Positions 55,070-64,000 of a stretch of 64,000 bases of DNA are shown here, one piece after another. Within the stretch, counting starts at the first letter, position 1. Each line of letters opens with the position of its first letter. The stretch lies in assembly GCA_964017045.1 (NCBI GenBank), contig OZ024809.1:5851012-5915011 (forward strand), in the 5' to 3' direction. This stretch comes from Omphiscola glabra (taxonomy: Eukaryota; Mollusca; Gastropoda; Lymnaeidae). The notes beneath the pieces are model-generated. The model was given only the letters and a program-made list of their open reading frames with translations, made no database searches and was not told where the DNA came from. A program made the translations under genes and the position numbers.

Positions 55070-55434
55070 TTTGTGATAGACTGGGCGTGTCAAGTGTCTT
55101 CCACCAATGTATTTTTGATAGACTTGTCGTGCCAAGTGTCTTCCACCAATGTATTTTTGATAGACTGGGCGTGTCAGGTGTCTTCCACCAATGTATTTTT
55201 CATAGACTGGGCGTGTCAGGTGTCTTCCACCAATGTATTTTTCATAGACTTGTCGTGCCAAGTGTCTTCCACCAATGTATTTTTGATAGACTGGGCGTGT
55301 CAAGTGTCTTCCACCAATGTATTTTTGATAGACTGGGCGTGTCAGGTGTCTTCCACCAATGTATTTTTGATAGACTGGGCGTGTCAGGTGTCTTCCACCC
55401 ATGTATTTTTGATAGACTGGGCGTGTCATGTGTC
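55070..55434 (+). repeat. 42-bp minisatellite
   Basis: Between eight and nine copies of a unit with GATAGACTGGGCGTGTCA and TCTTCCACCAATGTATTTTT. Two copies have ACTTGTCGTGCCA in place of ACTGGGCGTGTCA. Confidence 0.93.
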
Positions 55435-55911
55435 GCTAATATCGCAATAAGAATCACGTGTTAAAGATTGGCGGAACAACTGAGTGTGTCATTGCTACAA
55501 ATTCTTTTGTTATATTTCTGGATATTTTGAAGAAAAAAATAAAAAAAAAAAAAAAAAAAAAAAAAAAGCATTTTTTTCTGGAACCATCTTTAATTTTAGC
55601 GTGATCGAAGCTCTCTTTCAACCAAAAGCATCACACCCTAGAGACCTAAAGTGCACTTCGTGAACTGGTGGGCTCTCGTCATCAACTGGTGTTTTTAGAA
55701 GGAAGTATTCGAAGTACCTTTCAAGACATACATGCTATTTTTACATTTCCATGTACACAATTTCAGGCCCATTCTAACTGGCGATGATGCTAATTTATAT
55801 AGATTTGTGCAAGCTCAACAGTTCGAGCTTGAGTCATGTTTAGACGAGGATTTCGATTTGAAAATTAAGAGACACAGCAAATAGATTAGAGAATTCAGAG
55901 ATCTATCCGAT
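55435..55911. other. Anonymous DNA with a long A-run
   Basis: An A-rich homopolymer spans about 55535-55567. No adjacent retroposon body was recognised on its left. Confidence 0.4.
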
Positions 55912-56675
55912 ACAACGGACAATTCAAAGATTACCCAATGCATTAGATAGTTCAAAGATTACCCAATGCATTAGATAGGTCAAAGATTACCCAATGCATT
56001 AGATAGGTCAAAGATTATCCAATACATTAGATAGTTCAAAGATTATCCAATACATTAGATAGTTCAAAGATTAACCAATACATTAGATAGTTCAAAGATT
56101 AACCAATACATTAGATAGTTCAAAGATTATCCAATACATTAGATAGTTCAAAGATTATCCAATACATTAGATAGTTCAAAGATTATCCAATACATTAGAT
56201 AGTTCAAAGATTATCCAATACATTAGATAGTTCAAAGATTAACCAATACATTAGATAGTTCAAAGATTAACCAATACATTAGATAGTTCAAAGATTATCC
56301 AATACATTAGATAGTTCAAAGATTAACCAATACATTAGATAGTTCAAAGATTATCCAATACATTAGATAGTTCAAAGATTATCTAAGACATTAGGTAGTT
56401 CAAAGATTAACCAATACATTTAATAGTTCAAAGATTATCCAATACATTTGATAGTTCAAAGATTATCCAATACATTAGATAGTTCAAAGATTATCCAAGA
56501 CATTAGGTAGTTCAAAGATTAACCAATACATTTGATAGTTCAAAGATTATCCAATACATTTGATAGTTCAAAGATTATCCAAGACATTAGGTAGCTCAAA
56601 GATTAACCAATACATTAGATAGTTCAAAGATCTACCAGATAAACTAGACAGTTCAAAGATCTACCCGATACATTT
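55912..56675 (+). repeat. 28-bp minisatellite
   Basis: About 27 copies of TTCAAAGATTATCCAATACA plus TTAGATAG. TATCC/TAACC and CATTAGA/CATTTGA variants recur in blocks, and the ends are more diverged. Confidence 0.94.
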
Positions 56676-57326
56676 CAGGAGCCACAGGCAAACTTCTGAA
56701 GTCTCACGTCTTATATCACCAACGTGGTGATGGTGATCTCCACCCCTGGGGGGCAACACCGCCTGTGCGAAAAGGTGAGAGGCGGGTAATCTCTCCCGAG
56801 TGTGCATCGAGTTTTCCAAACCCACAATCAAAGCAACGCATTGTGTTTTTAGTTGCCTCCCATTGTTTACTCTTTGTTTATGCTTCCCCTGGACTGAGTC
56901 CCAAGCAATGCCTGGTTTTAGTTTGACGTATTAGAAACAAGAATCGAGGCGACTGATAAACCAAAAAGCTAAAAGATTGAATCTTTCAAAAATTTTGAGC
57001 CTGCAAATCGCAAGTTTTTGTTACGAGACGCCAGAATCAGATTGCCGTCTTGCGGTTATTTTTATTAACGACCTGATCGTCTCCTGACCTGATGGATTCA
57101 CGTCAGCTGATTTTAATGCACGATTGCGCGGGTCAGTTGTCTAAACAAACCAGCTTGGGATTACACGTTGTTAATGTACCGGACAGTATTGGCAGACACG
57201 CGTGTTGTTGTAGAGTCGTGCATTTTTTTCTCAGAGCTTGTGAGGATCAAGGGAAACAACTGGCGCATGGACTTTTATTTAGAAAAAAAAAACTGCAACA
57301 AACTTACTCAGAATTCTATCAAAAAC
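56676..57326. other. Anonymous DNA
   Basis: An open frame at 57092-57349 runs into the next array and has no recognisable features. Confidence 0.35.
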
Positions 57327-57770
57327 ATCAGACTTCTAATCACAACTGACTTCTAATCACAGCAGACTACTAATCACAAAAGACTTCCAATCACATCAGG
57401 CTTCTTATCACAGCAGGCTTCTAATCACAACAGACTTCTAAGGACAGCAGCAGACTTCTAATCACAGCAGACTTCTAATTACAGCAGACTTCTAATCACA
57501 GTAGACCTTTCAATCACAGCAGACTTCTAATCACAACAGACTTCTAATCACAGCAGCTTACTTCTAATCACTGCAGAAGATTTATAATCACTGCAGACTT
57601 CTAATCACAGCAGACTTCTAATCACAGCCAACTTCTAATCACAGCAGACTTATAATCACAGCAGACTTCCAATCACATCAGACTTCTTATCTCACCAGAC
57701 CTCACATCACAGCAGATTTCTTACAACAGCCGACATCTATTAACAGCTAAACAGACTTCTAATAAATGCA
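57327..57770 (+). repeat. Degenerate 17-bp minisatellite
   Basis: About 25 copies of ACTTCTAATCACAGCAG with many substitutions and small insertions. Confidence 0.88.
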
Positions 57771-57914
57771 CACTTCTGCTTTTTATTCTCTCATTTTCGT
57801 TTCCAAAGGCGTCCTAGCCAAGACGTCCGCTTATTTTTGTATTGTCCATCTCCTCTAACCTGTGTATATTTTATTTGTGTCTCTTTTTGTCAGCCCGATT
57901 TTTAAAAAAACCCC

Positions 57915-58165
57915 ATCAGAAATATCGATCTTTGGTAATGTGGGCTATGAAAAATATCGATCTTTGGCAAGGTGGGCCATCAAAAATATCGATCTTTGGT
58001 AAGGTGGACCATAAAATATCGATCTTTGGTAAGGTGGGCCATAAAATATCGATCTTTGGCAAGGTGGGCCATCAAAAATATCGATATTTGGTAAGGTGGC
58101 CATCAAAATTATTGATTTATTTAAGGTGGGCCATTAAAATTATCGATCTCTGGTTAGGTGGGCAA
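57915..58165 (+). repeat. 29-32-bp minisatellite
   Basis: Eight copies of AAATATCGATCTTTGGTAAG followed by GTGGGCCATC, with variable A-run length between copies. Confidence 0.9.
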
Positions 58166-58929
58166 GAAATAATAGTGAGTACTTTTTTATTATATTTTAA
58201 AAAAAAAGCAAATATAAATTACTTGTCTCTCAATGGGCGCGCATTGACTTTGTCGATTTTAAAAATTCGCATGTATTAATTTAGGGTTAGTCATACAAGT
58301 AATTCTGTCAAGAATTCCCGCGTTGGCCTCAATTTAACGAAATGTCTGAGCCATTTAAAGAAAATTTGGAAAGTAATCAGGGAACAAGTCGTGTTGGTGG
58401 AGAGTCATTGTGCACATTTCTCTCGGGGCTCTAATGACGTTTTTAAAACTTTGTTTTCCCGCGCTGCTCGCCTGGTAAAACGGACGGCCCTATGATTGTT
58501 TGTGGAAAGCTTGTCTCCACACAACCCCCACACAACCGATCCCACCACCCATTCCTACCCCTTGATGGATTTAAAATATGCTGAGTACAACACCACCTGT
58601 GATCCTGATGAAATTTACAGGTGACGGAGCCATTCGGGGCGGGTGGGAAAGAGATGGAAGGTTGGTGGGGGGGGGGGGAGGAGGAAATGTCAGGTAACAC
58701 AACATCGCTGCAGAAACGACTTTAACTAGTGACGTCACATGAAAAACAATAAAGACTGTGACTAATGACTAACTTTTCTCTCCTGAATTGGGTGTTCATG
58801 TAATGATAGAAAACGCATACTAAATGGACCAATTAAAGAAAGAAAAATAATTGGAAATCTGTCACAGCCTTTCGATTCGCATCAATTTCACACGTAAGTC
58901 GGCAATGCTCGCCTTTTTTCTCTCGATCC
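58166..58929. other. Anonymous DNA
   Basis: A G-run is at about 58667-58679 and a CRE-like TGACGTCA at about 58731. No gene was recognised. Confidence 0.4.
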
Positions 58930-58931
58930 CC

Positions 58932-59070
58932 CAGTGTCAATGATGTCCAACAGCAAGTATCTTTTGTGCAATAGTTCAGTGTCAGTGATGTCAAACAGAA
59001 AAGATCTTTTGTGCAACAACTCAGTGGCAATGATCTGAGACAGCATAGATCTTTTGTACAATAACTCTGC
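58932..59070 (+). repeat. 45-bp tandem repeat, three copies
   Basis: Copies start CAGTGTCAATGATG, CAGTGTCAGTGATG and CAGTGGCAATGATC at 58932, 58977 and 59022, and share AGATCTTTTGTGCAA. Confidence 0.85.
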
Positions 59071-60021
59071 GTCATTGATAAAAAGATTGATCGAATTAAA
59101 CAAATAATCATTCGCTTAAATATGATTACTTTTAAAGGTAAAATATTGTCGAAAATGATGTTTTATTAATTTTTTAGGACTAATCTAGTTAGTAAAAAAA
59201 GTCATTAAAAAATCTAGCAAGTTTAAAAGACATGTCTTTTTTTCATTAAAGATGTTTGGAAATTAGGATTTTTTATTTTTTTTTAAATATTTTTTTTGGG
59301 TGTACATAAATGAAAACAAATGAGTTATATTTAGAATGCAAAGTACAAAGCAGAGAACCGTGACCTAGAACTTTCAAGGCAGACGTGAGGCATCACGTGA
59401 TGAGCAGTCACGTGCCTCCCCCCAAAAGAACACAAAGGTCAGGGGTGATTTCTTTTCTAGCAGGTTCCCCAAACTGTCTAGGGCAGTCAATAATTCCTGT
59501 CCATATGTTTGTCGTTATGTTTGCGAGTCTGTCTGGTGTGTCTTTGTTCCCAGTGTTCCTCTGAGTAAGGCTGTAGCTGTGTGTGTGGGGGAGGGTGGGG
59601 ATAGATAGACATTAGCCTCAGGTAAAATAAACAAAAATTGGCTGACGTGAGGGGCAAGGGCGTAACTATGGCAGTTGGCGCCCCTTGTCCAGCATTGACT
59701 GAGAGGAATCGGATCAGAATTCCTTTTAATTGGATTCACTGTTAAAAAAAATATTTTGAAGTTTTATGTAACAACTATTAGGTATTATGTAGAAATTATT
59801 AGTTATCATGTAACAAAATATTTAGATATTCCTCAAACGAAAAGATGAAATGAATGAGATCTTTTTAGCATTAGAAATATACACTACAATTTATATCAAC
59901 ATTGAAATCACAAATTATTTCAAAACCGAAAAGAACGGCATTCCTATATTTGTTGGAGTTGACAAATATTCATTCTCCTCTGTACTGCTCTAGGCTAGGG
60001 TGCCACGCTAAATAATACAGC

Positions 60022-60027
<6 letters not shown>
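59071..60027. other. Anonymous AT-rich DNA
   Basis: Nothing was recognised apart from T-rich runs at about 59270-59300. Confidence 0.4.

Positions 60028-60063
<36 letters not shown>
60028..60063 (+). repeat. (AAT)n microsatellite
   Basis: Twelve to thirteen consecutive AAT repeats. Confidence 0.95.
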
Positions 60064-60066
<3 letters not shown>

Positions 60067-60099
60067 TATACAAGTATTTGAAAGAAAAAAATAATCCAA

Positions 60100-60640
60100 C
60101 AAAAATGTTTTTCGTTACAAAACATTTATAAAATGTAATATCGAGCAATAGGGCTGGGGCCAAAAATGTGACAAAACTTGCATTCAAATAGCGCACTTTA
60201 TAAGAATCCCAATTAGTGCTCTCTCTCTCTCTCCCCCCCCCCCCACCCAAGGCTCGCAACCGCACATTTTTTTCACGCCCCTGAACTATATTAATTTTAT
60301 AATGACCTAACCGCTTTTACAAAGCAGGTTAATTTCCCCAAATGTTTAAGAAAAACTAAATAGAATATTACTCACCGCAAGAACCTCACTTAGTGCAGTT
60401 AGCGGGAATTTCATTTTAGCGTCCCATTGAAAAATAAGAAAAACGGCATTTGGGGGGTTATGGTTGGGGGTTTGGAGGGGTTGGGTTGGCTGAAAATTCG
60501 ATAAAATGTGTTGTCATCTTCCACGAGTTTATGTGCCAAGTTTCAGCTCGATAGCTTGACGGGAAGTGGGCTAATGAGCCGTACGAAAGATTTTGCCACC
60601 AAATAAGTCAGTCAGCCAGCAACAAACAAAAGAAAATTTA
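60100..60640 (+). repeat. Dispersed retroposon-like repeat, Rep-A copy (most complete)
   Basis: It carries all landmarks: TAATATCGAGCAATAGGGCT, a CT-rich run then C-run, AAGGCTCGCAACCGCACATT, CCGCTTTTACAAAGCAG, AAATGTGTTGTC, GTGCCAAGTTTCAGCTCGAT, AGCTTGACGGGAAGTGGGCT and the AAGTCAGTCAGCCAGC-AACAAACAAAAG tail. No open frame of note. Confidence 0.75.
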
Positions 60641-62069
60641 ATATAAAGGATATTTTTTTAATGGTACCAATCAGCTTTATAATTATAATTTTCAAACTAA
60701 CACCTTCTCATCAAGTTTAAAGAGTCACACACAATGACTTAGCTTCTGCTACTGATATCTCCTTTGTTTTATTTTAAATTGCAATTTTTGTTTAGGTTTG
60801 TTTCTTTGTTTGTGTTACTGTCATCAGAAAAAGCAGCTTATCTTCTCCACTGCTCTATCTATCACTTCCTACATCTTCCATATTAAAACCAACTTATCAG
60901 TTCCTACATCTTCCGTAAGTAAAACAAACCTTTCCTCAAAACTTTATTACGCCTACATTTGAAGGCGCGCACACCTATGACCAGTCTGCTCATGACTAGA
61001 AACAGGATTCCTAGCCACAACAACAGCAACAAAAAGTAATAATAATTTAAAAAGCACACGAAAAGCTAAGCGCGAACAGAAACATCACGGACAGTAAAAC
61101 TGATTTAAAAAAAAAAAAAATTCTTGGTTAAGTTGTGAAGTGGATCCGTCCTTTCAAAGTGCAATCAGCGACATCGTTTGCTATCTGCACGCATGCCGGA
61201 GGAAAAAAAAAGACGTTTAGCTCGTTTCGTTCTTTCATCGTGACTTGGGCAGTAACTCTTACTTGACATTTCTGTACCGGGTTGCAAGGGGCTGATGTTA
61301 AATAAGAGGATGTTCGTTCTTAACGAGAAAAAGGAAGAGAGCTGGGCCTAAAGCGCCAGCAACGTGGCTCCATTCACGTGATTGTACTTCAAAATGTCAT
61401 GGGCGAAAACTGGAACTGTTTACAAGCCCAACTTGTCACGCTATCGAAAAACAATTTCCTGCCGGTTCTCTTCTAAAATTTTAACCAATGAAAAGTGTCC
61501 GATTTAATTCTACATTTCTGATAGGCTTACCACAAATTAAAATAACCAAACCAGACGCCAGAAGCCTAAAATTAACCACTATCTGATACTTTGAAATCAG
61601 TGTCATATGAATTATTGACAAAATATCCGAAGGTCTTGCTTTTAGTTGGCTGTTTATATTTTTAGGATGCCTGTTATTATTATGTGCGTGAACTGCAGAT
61701 TCAACAAAATGGTAAACAGAAGAAAAAAAAAAAGTAAGAGAGTTAAGGACAGACAATTTGAAAGGTAAAAACGATTTATACAAATAATATTTTCAGAAAA
61801 TCTGCATACGGGCACTGGCATAAGAAAGACAAGGCGGTGACCCCCCCCCCCCCCCCCCCGCGACCCCGCTCAACTGGTCGGCATATTTTTGGAGTGGTAT
61901 TTTCGGGCCTTTTTTATATATTTAGCTACCCCACTGGCTATAACACTGGCTACCCCATTGGCTACCCCGATATCATAAATAGTATTTTATGTATTATTTT
62001 TAGCCAGTAAATTTCACTTAATTTTCGCCGAGTTCACCAATTCCCTTTCATTGTACTTTCCACAGTGGA
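60641..62069. other. Anonymous DNA
   Basis: A C-run of about 17 is at 61842-61859. No gene was recognised. Confidence 0.4.
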
Positions 62070-62790
62070 ACTGAAAACATTTTACACAGTTCTTGGCAGT
62101 GGCTGAGATTTTACACAGTTCTTGGCAGTAGCTGAGATTTTACACAGTTCTTGGTAAACATTAAGAAAATACCCAGTTCTTGGCAGTAGCTTAGATTTTA
62201 CACAGTTCTTGGCAGTAGTTGAGATTTTACACAGTTCTTGGCAGTAGCTGAGATTTTACACAGTTCTTGGTAAACATTAAGAAAATACCCAGCTCTTGGT
62301 AGTAGCTTAGATTTTACACAGTTCTTGGTAGTAGTAGAGATTTTACTCAGTTCTTGGCAGTAGCTGAGATTTTACACAGTTCTTGGTAAACATTAAGAAA
62401 ATACCCAGTTATTGGTAGTAGCTGAGATTTTACAGTTCTTGGCAGTAGCTGAGATTTTACACAGTTCTTGATAGTAGCTGAGATATTACACAGTTCTTGG
62501 TAAACATTAAGAAAATACCCAGTTATTGGTAGTAGCTGAGATTTTACAGTTCTTGGCAGTAGCTGAGATTTTACAGTTCTTGATAGTAGCTGAGATATTA
62601 CACAGTTCTTGGTAAACATAAAGAAAATACCCAGTTATTGGTCGTAGCTGAGATTTTACACAGTTCTTGGCAGTATCTGAGATTTTACACAGTTCTTGGT
62701 AAACATTAAGAAAATACCCATTTCTTTGCAGTAGCTGAGATTTTACAGTTCTTGGCAGTAGCTGAGATATTACACAGTTCTTGGTAAACA
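62070..62790 (+). repeat. 29-bp minisatellite with interspersed second unit
   Basis: Most units read CAGTTCTTGGCAGTAGCTGA plus GATTTTACA. Every third or fourth unit is replaced by CAGTTCTTGGTAAACATTAA plus GAAAATACC, giving a higher period of about 115-117 bp. Confidence 0.92.
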
Positions 62791-63215
62791 CTTAGAATCG
62801 TCTCTAAAAAATCCCCAAAATCGTTTAGTAGCATACAAAGAAGTCCGTTTACTTCATTTCGTTTGGCCTGGCAATCCCTCAATCAGACGATAACTATGCT
62901 CTGGTCGCTCCTATTAAAACACATTTTAAGGGCCTTCCGCCCAATTATATAACTTTAATTATCAGAGGAGTAAGGGTAATGATCAAATTAGACGGCAGAC
63001 AATCTGGCGTCCGTCTGAAGTCTCCGTAGAGACTCAGTTAATGGGTAATTTTTTTTAATAAAGCATTTATATTACGTGATAAATCATTTATTTTACGTGT
63101 TCTTCTAGGTTTACTTAGAGGTCTGCATGTTATTTCAGGTATGTGTATAGTTTCTGAAGAGTTTACGTCAAGTATTTGTGTAGCTTTACTTTATTTTAAG
63201 TCATTCTGTAACTTA
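62791..63215. other. Anonymous DNA
   Basis: Nothing was recognised. Confidence 0.4.
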
Positions 63216-63372
63216 CCGGACGTTAGGTCTTTCTGAAGCTTCACTTTATGTTAGGTCTTTCTGAAGCTTCACTTTATGTTAGGTCTTTCTGAAGTTTCAC
63301 TTTATGTTAGATCTTTCTGAAGCTTCACTTTATGTGAGGTCTTTCTGAAGCTTCACTTTATGTTAGGTCTTT
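63216..63372 (+). repeat. 28-bp minisatellite
   Basis: Between five and six copies of TTAGGTCTTTCTGAAGCTTC plus ACTTTATG. Confidence 0.9.
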
Positions 63373-63895
63373 TTGTAGCTCTACCTCAAGCCTTAAGCTG
63401 AAGTCACATGGAAATACCCCAAAAAATAATTTAAACGTCCAAAGACATAGACACCTTTCCCTGAACCAGGTGGTGACGCCTGTTACTTTGGATCAAGGTC
63501 ACTGGTGCATCTAAAAAAAAAGGGACCAATGGGCCCCTTTCTCCATCCCCACCCAAAAATAATACGGTAAAAATAATCAAATAAACAATATAAAACAACA
63601 ACAACAATTTCAATGCCCTGTAACTCAAGGAGTAAGTCTTCAACTGTTAAGACTAGAAATGTCTTTGATAAATCCCACTCCGTTAAATCGCCTGAGTTAA
63701 AACGTCCAATGTTTGGAGCGCTGGACAACGTTTGGCGTCCTTGAAGATTCACATGTCTTAAAACGCGAAAACGTCAAGCAGGAAAATGAGTGACGCCCCA
63801 ATATTTCACTCAACCAGATTGCCCCCCCCCACCTGGTCAAAGGTTAAAGGTCGCAGGTCGATCATTTGTACGTAATATGGGCCATTTACCCGACC
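63373..63895. other. Anonymous DNA
   Basis: A C-run is at about 63823. No gene was recognised. Confidence 0.4.
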
Positions 63896-64000
63896 TATGA
63901 TTCAGATACGATTGCAAGACGAACGGGTTAGCGTTTATCCTGGCATCTCAGCTTATGATTCAGATACGATTGCAAGACGAACGTGTTAGCGTTTATCCTG
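63896..64000 (+). repeat. 58-bp tandem repeat running off the window
   Basis: TATGATTCAGATACGATTGC and AAGACGAACG-GTTAGCGTTT occur at 63896 and 63954. The second copy is cut by the window edge, so the array probably continues. Confidence 0.85.

Noticed and set aside
55535..55567. A-run as a retroposon tail
   Set aside because: No body or target duplication was found to its left.

Overview
The window looks like AT-rich nuclear DNA from a gastropod mollusc, probably a heterobranch. The evidence is a class-A GPCR of the type expanded as candidate chemosensory receptors in sea slugs and pond snails, non-LTR retrotransposon remains, a tRNA-headed SINE, and short hAT elements closely resembling the SPIN family, which is known from a pond snail as well as tetrapods. 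There is no bacterial-style gene organisation, and no rRNA or true tRNA was seen.

Genes are sparse. One intact GPCR reading frame lies at 9730-10791 (+), and a frameshifted paralogue lies 7.4 kb downstream at about 18193-19215 (+). A small gene on the minus strand has two exons that join in phase (32362-32429 and 23911-24137) across an 8.2 kb intron, giving a 97-residue acidic protein I do not recognise. A possible terminal exon of another gene on the plus strand (27484-27617) sits inside that intron. The rest of the coding-like sequence is dead mobile-element DNA: a 3.5 kb LINE (6021-9512, minus), a second LINE RT C-terminus (about 12060-12480, minus), an RNase H fragment (about 12700-12858, plus) and a SAP-like fragment (44053-44319, minus).

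The dominant feature is tandem repetition. More than thirty minisatellites with units of 14-69 bp, plus tetranucleotide arrays, cover roughly a quarter of the window by my own addition. The largest is a 20-bp satellite of about 5.1 kb (about 47880-53066). Several have readable histories: three arrays grew inside the coding sequence of the 3.5 kb LINE, one tetranucleotide array grew from the tail of a dispersed retroposon, and one 54-bp array received a transposon with an 8-bp target duplication and then duplicated part of it.

Short DNA transposons are common: three SPIN-like copies, three other hAT-like MITEs with near-perfect 8-bp target duplications, and a long-TIR element with a perfect 9-bp duplication (Mutator-like) with two relatives elsewhere.

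Most long open frames in this window are by-products of arrays whose unit length is divisible by three, or which lack stops by chance, and I do not call them genes. From 33 kb to the right end I found no gene I would defend; it is array, MITE and anonymous AT-rich DNA.
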